From: Methylophaga sp. OBS1
Lineage (GTDB): Bacteria; Pseudomonadota; Gammaproteobacteria; Nitrosococcales; Methylophagaceae
Direction: 5' to 3'
DNA: 64,000 nucleotides
Assembly: GCF_026319365.1 (NCBI RefSeq)
Contig: NZ_JAPDMS010000002.1
Span: forward strand, 1 to 64,000
Numbering within the stretch: the stretch's first letter is position 1; each line of letters begins with the position of its first letter. Below, one piece after another: positions 37,281 to 46,646 of this stretch. The notes beneath the pieces were generated by a model. That model was not told the origin of the DNA. It searched no databases and saw nothing but the letters and a program-made list of their open reading frames with translations. Made by a program: the position numbers and the translations under genes.

Positions 37281-38903
37281 TCAGTCTTGCTGTTTAAGTA
37301 ATGACACGCAGTTATTTCGCCCGTTATTTTTGGCTTGATAGAGAGCCTTGTCGGCCCGGTTAAAAACATCCTCAATGCTATCGCCCTGTTCAAACATCGC
37401 CAGCCCTGCCGACGTGGTCACCGGTACCGTTATATCCTGGTAATAGAAATGGGTCTTTTCTAAAATCTGACGTATTTTATTACTCAGTTTCAAAGCACTA
37501 TCGAGATCGGTGTCAGGAAACAATCCTACAAACTCCTCGCCACCGAACCGCGCCATGAAGTCGGCTTTTCTGACTGTTTTTTTGAATATCTGGGCAATCG
37601 CTTTCAGGACCACATCACCCGCGCTGTGACCATACTGATCATTAATACTTTTAAAGTGGTCTACATCCCAGATTACCATCGTCAATGGTTTCTGGTGTCG
37701 CTGCCATCGCGCATACTCTGATTCGACAGTATCATTCAGCGCCTGTCTGTTCCAAATCCCGGTCAGCGCGTCTTTTAGCGCTTCTTCCTGGGCTTTAATG
37801 GTCGCCTGCCGTAAGATTTCAGCTTCCGATTCCATTGTGTGCAGGCGTTGATTCAGTTGTTTGATCTGTTCCTGAGCTTCAGCAAACCGGTCTCTATCGA
37901 CCTGATGAGCATGACTGATGTGCCGGTTAAGAATATCAAGCCGGGTACTGACTGACTCTCTTAACTGACTCAACTCTGTGGCATCCTGAACATCAAGCCT
38001 CAGCCCCTTCATTTCCTCTTTAACATTATGCCCAAGCGCTTGCCGCTGGGTATAAACACTCAGTTCATCCTGCTCGAATCGGTTGAGCTGTTGGTCGAGA
38101 CTGCTCAGCTTATCTGTCAGATTGAGGAGAAAGGCTTCGTACTCTCTTTTTTCATAGACGGCTGACGCACCAAGTTGACTGACCAGTTTAGCGATATCAT
38201 CAATCACTCTGGGGAGTTCGCTGACAGTGATACCCTGCTGGATGGAATCCCTGATTTTTATGGCCTGTTCGTTAAATTCTTTTGGCAGGGATAACTGTTC
38301 AAGTAAGGTGATTAGGATCTCAACCGGGGAAACAGAGAGCGTATTTTCCGATTTGTCGGTCACACGTTCCGGTCTTGAACCGTTCTGCTGCGCCACGTCC
38401 TTGTCTCGGCCGCCACGAAACAATCTACTCAGTAATCCCCCAGGCTCTCGAGTCTCGACATCGATAAAGCTGTCCTGGATCAGGTGTGCGGTCTGTTCGA
38501 TAAGCGCCGGCAGCTCGTTTTCTGAGGATTTACGTACTTTTCGAGCAAGCTGGGTTGCGTCTTTCTGGTTTTGTTTCGGCCACTTAATCTGCGCCAGAAG
38601 CCTGCCCAAACTGTCAGCAATACCCGACTGCCTGGCTGCGTTCTGATCCATTTGAGCAATACTCCGCTCCAACTCAACCAGCACATCTTCAATCTGATTG
38701 GTATTGCGGTTTTTATCGCGGAGCAGCTCAAGCAGCGTTGATAAGGTTTTATCCAGAACCGGGTCAAAGCCTTTGGCGGCGAATGCAAGACGATTCAAAC
38801 TTCGCTCTAACAGTTGCTCGTAATGTTGTTGCTTTTCAAGCGCTTCGGAGACTTTAAAAAACTTCTCCTTCCATTCTTCAACTTTGGCGTCTTTCGCTAC
38901 CAT
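37281..38903 (-). CDS. Diguanylate cyclase with helical N-terminal region
   Basis: A 540-residue soluble protein. Residues 1 to about 370 are mostly helical and coiled-coil-like, starting WKEKFFKVSEALEKQQHYEQ; this resembles the conserved helical region before GGDEF in a gammaproteobacterial cyclase family. The C-terminal GGDEF domain (about 375-540) has an intact GGEEF active site and an RKAD inhibitory site five residues upstream (RxxD). It should make c-di-GMP from GTP with product inhibition. No membrane segments are seen. xthA lies upstream on the same strand with a 92-base gap. Confidence 0.9.
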   Translation of the reverse strand: MVAKDAKVEEWKEKFFKVSEALEKQQHYEQLLERSLNRLAFAAKGFDPVLDKTLSTLLELLRDKNRNTNQIEDVLVELERSIAQMDQNAARQSGIADSLGRLLAQIKWPKQNQKDATQLARKVRKSSENELPALIEQTAHLIQDSFIDVETREPGGLLSRLFRGGRDKDVAQQNGSRPERVTDKSENTLSVSPVEILITLLEQLSLPKEFNEQAIKIRDSIQQGITVSELPRVIDDIAKLVSQLGASAVYEKREYEAFLLNLTDKLSSLDQQLNRFEQDELSVYTQRQALGHNVKEEMKGLRLDVQDATELSQLRESVSTRLDILNRHISHAHQVDRDRFAEAQEQIKQLNQRLHTMESEAEILRQATIKAQEEALKDALTGIWNRQALNDTVESEYARWQRHQKPLTMVIWDVDHFKSINDQYGHSAGDVVLKAIAQIFKKTVRKADFMARFGGEEFVGLFPDTDLDSALKLSNKIRQILEKTHFYYQDITVPVTTSAGLAMFEQGDSIEDVFNRADKALYQAKNNGRNNCVSLLKQQD

Positions 38904-38995
38904 TGCCCGTTCCTTGCTTCTAATTCAATAAACCCAACACCTGCTCACATACTTATCCTGACATTCAGGGACACACTTCTCTGTACTTGTCTGCA

Positions 38996-39778
38996 CTACT
39001 TTGTGGGGAATTCATAATCATAATCAATCGTTAGCGGCGCATGATCGGAAAAGCGCTGATCGCGATAAATTTCAGTCGCTTTGACGGTACCTTTCATGGA
39101 TGGCGACAATACGTGGTAATCAATCCGCCATCCGACGTTGTTATCCCAGGCACGGCCCCGGTTCGACCACCAGGTGTATTCATGTTCTTTCTGCGGTAAT
39201 TCGCGGAAGGCGTCAATAAAGCCCATTTCATCAAACAGCTTATCCAGCCATGCACGCTCCTCGGGCAGGAAGCCTGAATTTTTCTGATTGGCTTTCCAGT
39301 TACGGATATCTTCATTTTTATGCGCAATATTCCAGTCACCGGTAATCACATAGTCACGTCCGGAGTCTTTCATTTCCTGCATTTTCTTTTCAAAAAATTC
39401 CATGCAGCGGTATTTTGCCTGTTGACGTTCTTCCTTGGACGAGCCGGATGGCAGATAGAGCGAAATCACGCTTAGATTGCCAAAACGGCCCTCAATGTAG
39501 CGCCCTTCGGCATCAAATTCAGGATTATCCATGCCCACGATCACTGCATCAGGTTCATGCCGGCTATAGAGTGCGACACCGCTGTAGCCTTTACGCTCAG
39601 CATCATGGTAATAGCAGTGATAGCCCTGCGGGGTGAATACCTCATCCTCGAGTTGATGCACCTGCGCCTTGGTTTCCTGAATGCAAACTACATCCGCGTT
39701 CTGTTTCAACAGCCAGTCAAAAAATCCTTTACGTGCCGCGGCCCTGATGCCATTCACGTTAACGGTTATAATGCGCAT
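38996..39778 (-). CDS. xthA: Exodeoxyribonuclease III family AP endonuclease
   Basis: Base-excision-repair nuclease acting at abasic sites and 3' ends. It is about 260 residues. The start MRIITVNVNGIRAAARKGF is the family N-terminus (Asn metal/phosphate ligand), the catalytic Glu is in CIQETKA (near 38), the GDWNIAHKNED block follows, and the C-terminal SDHAPL holds the catalytic Asp-His pair. I chose ATG 39778 on alignment; the 36 upstream in-frame residues cross the rpsT promoter and are not expected. Divergent from rpsT. Confidence 0.95.
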   Translation of the reverse strand: MRIITVNVNGIRAAARKGFFDWLLKQNADVVCIQETKAQVHQLEDEVFTPQGYHCYYHDAERKGYSGVALYSRHEPDAVIVGMDNPEFDAEGRYIEGRFGNLSVISLYLPSGSSKEERQQAKYRCMEFFEKKMQEMKDSGRDYVITGDWNIAHKNEDIRNWKANQKNSGFLPEERAWLDKLFDEMGFIDAFRELPQKEHEYTWWSNRGRAWDNNVGWRIDYHVLSPSMKGTVKATEIYRDQRFSDHAPLTIDYDYEFPTK

Positions 39779-39812
39779 AAATACCTCGTGATAAAATTTT
39801 CTCATCATACCA

Positions 39813-39841
39813 TTTACAAAGCATATGAAAATCAGGATAAT
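39813..39841 (+). promoter_or_regulatory. Sigma-70 promoter of rpsT
   Basis: TTTACA (39813-39818) and GATAAT (39836-39841) are separated by exactly 17 bases. Each matches five of six consensus positions. The leader would be about 40 bases, ending at the TTG start of rpsT. Confidence 0.75.
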
Positions 39842-39887
39842 GGCGTGTTCATCTGATATTGATAGCTGAATTTTTAGGAGAAGCACT

Positions 39888-40148
39888 TTGGCAAACTCGG
39901 CACAAGCAAGAAAACGCGCGCGTCAAGCGGAAGTACACCGTCAGCGCAACGCCAGCCAACGTTCAGCGATGCGTACCAGCATCAAAGCACTGAGAAAAGC
40001 AATTGCAGCTGGTGATAAAGAAAAAGCGGTTGCTGCTTTCCAAGCTGCTGTACCTCAACTGGACCGTATGGCCCGTAAAGGCATTATTCACAAGAATACT
40101 GCTGCTCGCGGTAAGAGCCGCCTGAACAACGCTGTTCGCGCAATGTAA
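39888..40148 (+). CDS. rpsT: 30S ribosomal protein S20
   Basis: Primary-binding small-subunit protein of 86 residues, rich in Lys/Arg/Ala, with the conserved start [12 protein letters not shown] and middle [12 protein letters not shown]. The start codon is TTG (39888), preceded by TTTTTAGGAGAAGCACT. No in-frame ATG could replace it. E. coli rpsT also starts with UUG, which there is part of translational autoregulation by S20; the same control is plausible here. A strong promoter lies upstream and a bidirectional terminator downstream. Confidence 0.98.
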   Translation: MANSAQARKRARQAEVHRQRNASQRSAMRTSIKALRKAIAAGDKEKAVAAFQAAVPQLDRMARKGIIHKNTAARGKSRLNNAVRAM

Positions 40149-40166
40149 TTAAAGCTGCAAAGCTTT

Positions 40167-40196
40167 TAAAAAAACCGGCCGAAGCCGGTTTTTTTA
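40167..40196. terminator. Bidirectional terminator between rpsT and proB
   Basis: AACCGGC (40173-40179), loop CGAA, and GCCGGTT (40184-40190) are flanked by a run of A on the left and T on the right. It serves rpsT on the plus strand and the obgE-proB transcript on the minus strand. Confidence 0.92.
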
Positions 40197-40215
40197 TGTC
40201 TGTAACTTCAGCGGG

Positions 40216-41343
40216 TCACGTCACGACCAGATTATCGCGGTGGATCAGCTCAGGTTCATCGACATAGCCCAGCAAAGACTCAATCTCAGCACTGGCATGA
40301 CCTTTAATGATACGGGCTTCTTCAGAACTGTAATTACTGAGACCGCGGGCAATTTCGCGGCCATTCAGATCCCGGCAAATCACCAGTTCTCCCCGTGTAA
40401 ATTCACCTTCCACATGTTTCACACCAACCGGTAAAATGCTGCGGCCTTTTTCCCGTATCACTGCCACCGCACCATCATCCAGCACGATCTGACCTTTGGG
40501 AATCAAATGCCCGACCAGCCATTGCTGACGCGCCTTGATGGGCTTGTTGTCGGGCCACAGTAAGGTGCCGACGCCATTCCCCGCTGCCAGATACCGCAGA
40601 TTATCCGGGTATTTACCCGACAGTATCACGGTGTAGGCTCCGGAGCGTGCTGCACGTCGCGCCGCCAGCAATTTGGTAGTCATGCCACCACGACCCAGTT
40701 CGCCTTTACTGTCACCGGCCATCTGATCCAGTGCCGGATTACTGGCAGCGGAAGCAGCTATCATCCGGGCGTTGGGATTACTTCTTGGATCGGAATCAAA
40801 CAGGCCGTCCTGATCCGTCAGAATGACCAGCACATCGGCCTCAACCAGGTTGGCCGTCATCGCTGCCAAGGTGTCATTGTCACCAAAGCGAATTTCCTCG
40901 GTGGCGATAGTATCGTTTTCATTGACCACCGGCAGAATCCCCAGCTCCAGCAGAGTATGCAGGGCACTGCGGGCATTCAGGTGACGACCACGGTCAGACA
41001 GATCAGAGTGAGTGAGCAGAATTTGCGCAGTCTGAATGCCATGTTTACTGCATTCCGTGGCATAAGCATTCACCAGGCCCATCTGGCCGACACTGGCAGC
41101 CGCCTGTAGTTTATGAATTTCATGGGGGCGGCGCTGCCAGCCCATACGCTGCATCCCTGCTGCCACCGAGCCGGAAGTCACCAGCACCACTTCCTTGCCC
41201 TGTCGACGTAGCTCCGCAATTTCGCCGCTGAGCCAGCGAATACGTTCAATATCCAACCCCTCACCAAGGCGGGTCAGCAGTGCACTGCCGATTTTGATGA
41301 CCCAGCGTTTGGTTTGGATAAGCTGCTGGTGAGGTTCGGTCAC
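40216..41343 (-). CDS. proB: Glutamate 5-kinase
   Basis: First enzyme of proline synthesis, phosphorylating glutamate. It is 375 residues: an amino-acid kinase domain (1 to about 260, with [21 protein letters not shown] and [20 protein letters not shown]) and a C-terminal PUA domain (about 275-365). The start is GTG 41343, seven bases after the obgE stop. In Gammaproteobacteria proB often follows obgE, as here, within the rplU-rpmA-obgE neighbourhood. Proline is also an osmolyte in marine bacteria, but nothing here shows that use. Confidence 0.96.
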   Translation of the reverse strand: MTEPHQQLIQTKRWVIKIGSALLTRLGEGLDIERIRWLSGEIAELRRQGKEVVLVTSGSVAAGMQRMGWQRRPHEIHKLQAAASVGQMGLVNAYATECSKHGIQTAQILLTHSDLSDRGRHLNARSALHTLLELGILPVVNENDTIATEEIRFGDNDTLAAMTANLVEADVLVILTDQDGLFDSDPRSNPNARMIAASAASNPALDQMAGDSKGELGRGGMTTKLLAARRAARSGAYTVILSGKYPDNLRYLAAGNGVGTLLWPDNKPIKARQQWLVGHLIPKGQIVLDDGAVAVIREKGRSILPVGVKHVEGEFTRGELVICRDLNGREIARGLSNYSSEEARIIKGHASAEIESLLGYVDEPELIHRDNLVVT

Positions 41344-41349
41344 GGGGGC

Positions 41350-42420
<1,071 letters not shown>

Positions 42421-42442
42421 CTATCTGACAAACGCCAGAAAC

Positions 42443-42464
42443 AAAAAACCCCGCATCAGCGGGG
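42443..42464 (-). terminator. Rho-independent terminator/attenuator after rpmA
   Basis: On the minus strand CCCCGC, loop TGAT, GCGGGG (42464-42449) is followed by six T (42448-42443). It would stop or attenuate the rplU-rpmA transcript before obgE. Confidence 0.85.
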
Positions 42465-42502
42465 CTTTCGGCTGTTTGCCCCAAACGGGCTAACAAATAT
42501 TT

Positions 42503-42760
42503 TTAGTCAGCAACGACACTAACGAAAGTGCGTTTTTGTGGACCTTTGGTCTCAAACAACACTTTACCTTCAGCAGTTGCGAACAGTGTGTGGTCTTTAC
42601 CGATGCTGACGTTACGACCAGCGTGATAACGGGTACCACGTTGGCGAACGATGATGTTACCGCCGACAACCATTTCACCGCCGTAGCGTTTTACGCCAAG
42701 GCGTTTACTCTCGGAATCGCGGCCGTTACGTGTACTACCACCAGCTTTCTTGTGAGCCAT
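42503..42760 (-). CDS. rpmA: 50S ribosomal protein L27
   Basis: Large-subunit protein near the peptidyl-transferase centre, 85 residues. The start [20 protein letters not shown] is invariant for L27 of the type without a cleaved N-terminal extension. It lies 22 bases after rplU and is cotranscribed with it. Confidence 0.98.
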   Translation of the reverse strand: MAHKKAGGSTRNGRDSESKRLGVKRYGGEMVVGGNIIVRQRGTRYHAGRNVSIGKDHTLFATAEGKVLFETKGPQKRTFVSVVAD

Positions 42761-42782
42761 GATTAAACCTCTCTAAACAATC

Positions 42783-43094
42783 TTAGGCTGAAATGCCTGT
42801 GATTTCGATTTCAGTGAATGCCTGACGGTGCCCCATCTGTTTCTGATGGTGCTTACGGCGTTTGAATTTGATGATTTTGACCTTGTCGCCACGACCGTTG
42901 GCAGCAACTTTAGCAGTCACTTTGGCGCCATCCAGGTAAGGCGCGCCGACTTTGACGTCCTCGCCTTCGCCTACCAGCAGTACTTTATCCAGCTCAACCG
43001 TATCACCGGCTTCAGCATTCAGTTTTTCAACGCGGAGCTTTTCGCCCTCTTTTACCCGGTATTGTTTACCGCCTGTCGCGACAATAGCGTACAT
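42783..43094 (-). CDS. rplU: 50S ribosomal protein L21
   Basis: Large-subunit protein of 103 residues starting [14 protein letters not shown] and ending with the C-terminal [11 protein letters not shown] region, both standard for L21. ATG 43094 is chosen from alignment; the in-frame upstream extension is leader sequence. It is first in the rplU-rpmA unit and divergent from ispB, the usual gammaproteobacterial arrangement. Confidence 0.98.
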   Translation of the reverse strand: MYAIVATGGKQYRVKEGEKLRVEKLNAEAGDTVELDKVLLVGEGEDVKVGAPYLDGAKVTAKVAANGRGDKVKIIKFKRRKHHQKQMGHRQAFTEIEITGISA

Positions 43095-43284
43095 CGCTGT
43101 CTCCAAAAATAATGTTGTTAATGCAGGTTGCCCAACAAAAGACCGGCAATTGTAGCGCCTTTCTAATAGGAGATCAAATCTCAATATCAGGGTATGCTGA
43201 TCTTCATGATTTGCGGTGAAATCCGCATCGTCTTAATATTTGCGCGCATGCCTCGTGCATGAGAAAGTACGCGTTTTCAGACAT

Positions 43285-43290
43285 ATTATA
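43285..43290 (-). promoter_or_regulatory. Candidate -10 element of the rplU promoter
   Basis: A perfect TATAAT on the minus strand at 43290-43285, with TG four bases upstream of the hexamer region, in the rplU/ispB divergent gap. No good -35 is seen at 16-18 bases. It would give a leader of about 185 bases containing a TGCGG/CCGCA hairpin (43212-43227). Confidence 0.4.
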
Positions 43291-43306
43291 GGCAGATTTT
43301 TGCACT

Positions 43307-44275
43307 GTGGATATTCAATCCATCTATTCTTTGATACAGGACGATCTGGCGTCGGTCGATGCACTGATTCAATCCCGCCTGCAGTCTGATGTGGCGCTGA
43401 TCAATCAGCTCGGTTTTTACATTATCAACAGCGGGGGCAAACGTCTTCGTCCGGCCATTGCGATTCTGAGTGCCCGCGCTTGCGGCTACCAGGGTGACAA
43501 GCATATCAACCTGGCTACTATCATTGAATTCATCCACACTGCGACCCTGCTGCATGATGATGTCGTCGACAACTCAGAAATGCGCCGGGGCCAGGAAACA
43601 GCCAATAACCTCTGGGGTAACGAAGCCAGCGTCCTGGTAGGCGACTTTCTCTACACACGTTCCTTCGAAATGATGGTGGAAATGGATTCAATGCGCCTGA
43701 TGCAGATCCTGTCCCGCACCACCAATATCATTGCTGAAGGTGAAGTGCTGCAGTTACTTAACTGTCATGATGCCGACACAACAGAAGCCCGCTACCTGGA
43801 AGTGATTCACCACAAAACTGCCAAACTGTTTGAAGCCGCCGGGCAATTAGGTGCGGTGATCTGTGATGCCCCTGTTGAGATAGAGAGGGCGATGTCGCTC
43901 TACGCGATGCACCTGGGCAGCGCATTTCAGTTGGTTGATGACCTGCTTGACTACAGTCAGTCCAGTGAGACCATTGGTAAGAATATCGGTGATGATCTGG
44001 CCGAGGGTAAACCGACCCTGCCACTAATCTATGCCATGCGTCAGGGTAACGATGAGCAGGCGAATATTATTCGTCAAGCAATCGAAAACGGTGAACGGGA
44101 TCGCATTGATGAGATTGTCCGTATCATCAATGAAACCGGCGCTATTGACTACACAGCCCGTGCTGCTTCAAATGAAGTGGCACATGCAAAAGCGGCTCTC
44201 AATGTACTGCCTGACAGTGATTACAGACAGGCCTTGCTGGCACTGGCTGATTTCTCGGTCAATCGTGACTACTGA
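43307..44275 (+). CDS. ispB: Octaprenyl (polyprenyl) diphosphate synthase
   Basis: Long-chain trans-prenyltransferase making the ubiquinone side chain from FPP and IPP. It is 322 residues. The first Asp-rich motif is DDVVD (near 85) and the second is DDLLD (near 210). GGKRLRPAIA near 44 binds the diphosphate. It aligns along its whole length with E. coli IspB. The start is GTG 43307, without a clear ribosome-binding site. It is divergent from rplU and heads a plus-strand run that includes two further isoprenoid genes (hpnD, hpnE), though a 95-base gap and an HD-GYP gene intervene. Confidence 0.95.
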   Translation: MDIQSIYSLIQDDLASVDALIQSRLQSDVALINQLGFYIINSGGKRLRPAIAILSARACGYQGDKHINLATIIEFIHTATLLHDDVVDNSEMRRGQETANNLWGNEASVLVGDFLYTRSFEMMVEMDSMRLMQILSRTTNIIAEGEVLQLLNCHDADTTEARYLEVIHHKTAKLFEAAGQLGAVICDAPVEIERAMSLYAMHLGSAFQLVDDLLDYSQSSETIGKNIGDDLAEGKPTLPLIYAMRQGNDEQANIIRQAIENGERDRIDEIVRIINETGAIDYTARAASNEVAHAKAALNVLPDSDYRQALLALADFSVNRDY

Positions 44276-44370
44276 TTCAAGCTGCTGGTCTTGCCGCCGA
44301 TTAACTGGATAAGATAGTCACTGAGTTGTTGCCGGGGTGAGCCTGTGATCAAATCAATTATTTCTCTCTC

Positions 44371-45456
44371 ATGATAGCCAAGCCAGACATTCTCAACGCC
44401 AATATCCTGCTGGTTGATGATCAATTGGTGAACATCAAACTGCTGGAAAAAATGCTGCGGCAGGCGGGATTTGCTTCGATTTTTTCCACCACTCAGCCTC
44501 AGGAAGTCAAGACACTCTATTTCGATAATCAGATTGATTTGATCCTGCTCGATATCCGTATGCCGGACATGGACGGGTTCGAGGTGATGTCACAATTGCA
44601 GGCCGAAATTGAAAACGACTACCTGCCGGTGCTGGTCGTCACGGCCGAGCTGACCAGCCAGACGCGTGAACGGGCCCTGAGCAGTGGTGCCAAAGACTTT
44701 ATTACCAAGCCTTTCAACCAGTCCGAAGTGCTGCAGCGCATTCACAACATGCTGGAAGTGCGGCTGTTGCATAAACAGATTCGCCTGCAGAATGAAACGC
44801 TGGAACAGCAGGTCAGGCAACGCACCCAACAGCTGGAACAAAGCCGGCTGGAAATTATTAAACGACTGGGCCGCGCTGCTGAATATAAAGATAACGAAAC
44901 TGGCAACCATATCCTGCGTATGAGTCATTTTGCCCATATGCTGGCCAAAGCCGCCGGTCTCAGCCAGGAACAGGCTGATAACATTCTTCTGGCCGCACCC
45001 ATGCACGATATCGGCAAGATCGGTATTCCCGATAATATTTTGCTCAAACCTGGCAAGTTAAGTCCGGATGAGTGGGAAATCATGAAAACCCACGTCAGCA
45101 TCGGCGCTGACTTACTTGATGGTACCGATATTCCGCTGCTGGTGATGGCACGCAATATCGCCCTCAGTCATCATGAAAAATGGGACGGTAGCGGCTATCC
45201 ACAGGGGCTCAAAGGCAAAGCCATTCCTATTGAGGGCCGCATCTGCGCAATATCCGATGTTTTTGATGCGCTGACATCTGAGCGACCCTATAAGCGGGCC
45301 TGGCCGGTTGAGGAGGCCATGGCGTTTCTGCATCAACAGAAAGGCAAACATTTTGATCCGGCGCTGGTTGAGTTGTTTGAGTCGATTCTTGATGACATTC
45401 TGACTTACCGTGCAGCCCACCTTGATAAGGTCAGTGATCAGGCACAGTCCGCCTAA
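44371..45456 (+). CDS. Response regulator with HD-GYP domain
   Basis: A 361-residue two-domain protein. The receiver domain (about 10-130) has the acidic pair VDDQ, the phospho-Asp in LILLDIRMPDMDG and Lys in FITKPFN. A coiled linker (130-165) joins an HD-GYP domain (about 165-355) with HDIGKIGIPD and HHEKWDGSGYP, so the GYP motif is intact. HD-GYP proteins hydrolyse c-di-GMP to GMP. No histidine kinase is adjacent. The next gene encodes a ferredoxin-like protein 42 bases downstream. Confidence 0.93.
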   Translation: MIAKPDILNANILLVDDQLVNIKLLEKMLRQAGFASIFSTTQPQEVKTLYFDNQIDLILLDIRMPDMDGFEVMSQLQAEIENDYLPVLVVTAELTSQTRERALSSGAKDFITKPFNQSEVLQRIHNMLEVRLLHKQIRLQNETLEQQVRQRTQQLEQSRLEIIKRLGRAAEYKDNETGNHILRMSHFAHMLAKAAGLSQEQADNILLAAPMHDIGKIGIPDNILLKPGKLSPDEWEIMKTHVSIGADLLDGTDIPLLVMARNIALSHHEKWDGSGYPQGLKGKAIPIEGRICAISDVFDALTSERPYKRAWPVEEAMAFLHQQKGKHFDPALVELFESILDDILTYRAAHLDKVSDQAQSA

Positions 45457-45498
45457 AAGGCTTTGTCCCGAGACTCAGGTCAGCTATCCTTGACGCCT

Positions 45499-45801
45499 AT
45501 GGCGAAAATATATGACTACCACCTGTTTTTCTGTACTCATCAGCGTGATGACGGCTCAGCCAATTGTGGCGAGCACGGCGCGCAATCATTGCGTGATTAT
45601 GCCAAGCAACGGGTTAAAGCGCTGAAGATCAAGAAAGTGCGGGTCAATAATGCCGGTTGTCTCAATCGATGCAAGCTGGGACCCATGCTGGTCATCTACC
45701 CGGAAGCCACCTGGTACCACTATGAAACCCGCGAGGATATCGATGAAATCATTGACTCGCATCTGCTACAGGGCAAAGTGGTGGAGCGACTGCTGCGATG
45801 A
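45499..45801 (+). CDS. Thioredoxin-like [2Fe-2S] ferredoxin
   Basis: A 100-residue soluble protein with four Cys spaced as in thioredoxin-like ferredoxins: FFCTHQRDDGSANC, then NNAGCLNRC (C-x11-C ... C-x3-C). These should bind one [2Fe-2S] cluster. ATG 45499 (MAKIYDYHLFFC) is chosen as the family-like start. The stop overlaps the hpnD start by four bases (ATGA), so it is translationally coupled to squalene synthesis. Its electron partner is not known. Confidence 0.85.
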   Translation: MAKIYDYHLFFCTHQRDDGSANCGEHGAQSLRDYAKQRVKALKIKKVRVNNAGCLNRCKLGPMLVIYPEATWYHYETREDIDEIIDSHLLQGKVVERLLR

Positions 45802-46646
45802 CACCGGATGAATACTGCCGTAATAAAGCAGCGAAGAGTGGCTCCAGCTTTTATTACAGCTTTATGTTCCTGCCGCCGCAAAAACGTCAGGCGATCATCG
45901 CTCTGTACGCTTTCTGCCGTGAAGTGGATGATGCTGTGGACGAAATTGCAGATCCGGATGTCGCTGCTCAGACTCTGGCCTGGTGGCGTCAGGAAATCGA
46001 TCAGACATTCAACGGCACGCCCAGCCACCCGGTAGGCAAAGCGCTGCAGACGGCACTGGCGTATTTTGAACTGCATCCGGAATACTTTCATGAAATTATC
46101 GATGGCATGGAAATGGATCTACAACAACAATCCTATCCCGCCTTCAAACACCTGGCTTTGTATTGTCATCGCGTTGCCAGTGTCGTCGGCCTGCTGGCGG
46201 CAGAAATTTTCGGTTACCAGAACCGTCAAACGCTTAAATATGCCGAAAAGCTGGGACTGGCTTTCCAACTGACCAATATTATTCGTGATGTCCGCGAAGA
46301 TGCCGAACGGGGTCGAATTTACCTGCCGCAAGAGGATTTGCAGCGTTTCAACGTTAGTCGTGATGATATTCTCAGTTTGCGACAGACACCGGCGCTGTCT
46401 GCCCTACTCCAATTCGAGGCGCAGCGTGCGCGCGATTTGTATCAAGAAGCCAAAAATCTGCTACCGCAAGAGGATCGCTTCAATCAGCGTACTGGCCTGA
46501 TTATGTCGGCCATTTATGAAGCGACTCTGGATGAACTGGAGCACGAGGGTTTCCAGGTCATGCAGCATCGCTTGTCTCTGACCCCACTGCGTAAGCTCTG
46601 GCTGGCCTGGAAAACCGCGCGCCGGGAAAGAAAACACGCCCGATGA
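45798..46646 (+). CDS. hpnD: Presqualene diphosphate synthase (HpnD)
   Basis: Squalene/phytoene synthase family enzyme of 282 residues. In the HpnCDE route it condenses two FPP to presqualene diphosphate. The Asp-rich motifs are REVDDAVDE (near 42) and RDVREDAERGR (near 165). The start MTPDEYCRNKAAKSGSSFYYSF is typical of HpnD rather than HpnC. It overlaps the ferredoxin gene before and the hpnE gene after by four bases each, forming a tightly coupled trio. No hpnC is in the window, so a second synthase must be elsewhere or the product differs. Confidence 0.88.
   Translation: MTPDEYCRNKAAKSGSSFYYSFMFLPPQKRQAIIALYAFCREVDDAVDEIADPDVAAQTLAWWRQEIDQTFNGTPSHPVGKALQTALAYFELHPEYFHEIIDGMEMDLQQQSYPAFKHLALYCHRVASVVGLLAAEIFGYQNRQTLKYAEKLGLAFQLTNIIRDVREDAERGRIYLPQEDLQRFNVSRDDILSLRQTPALSALLQFEAQRARDLYQEAKNLLPQEDRFNQRTGLIMSAIYEATLDELEHEGFQVMQHRLSLTPLRKLWLAWKTARRERKHAR

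Noticed and set aside
44276..44370. tRNA gene after ispB
   Set aside because: No T-loop GTTC-type motif or acceptor stem pairing was found; I saw no tRNA in any other gap either.
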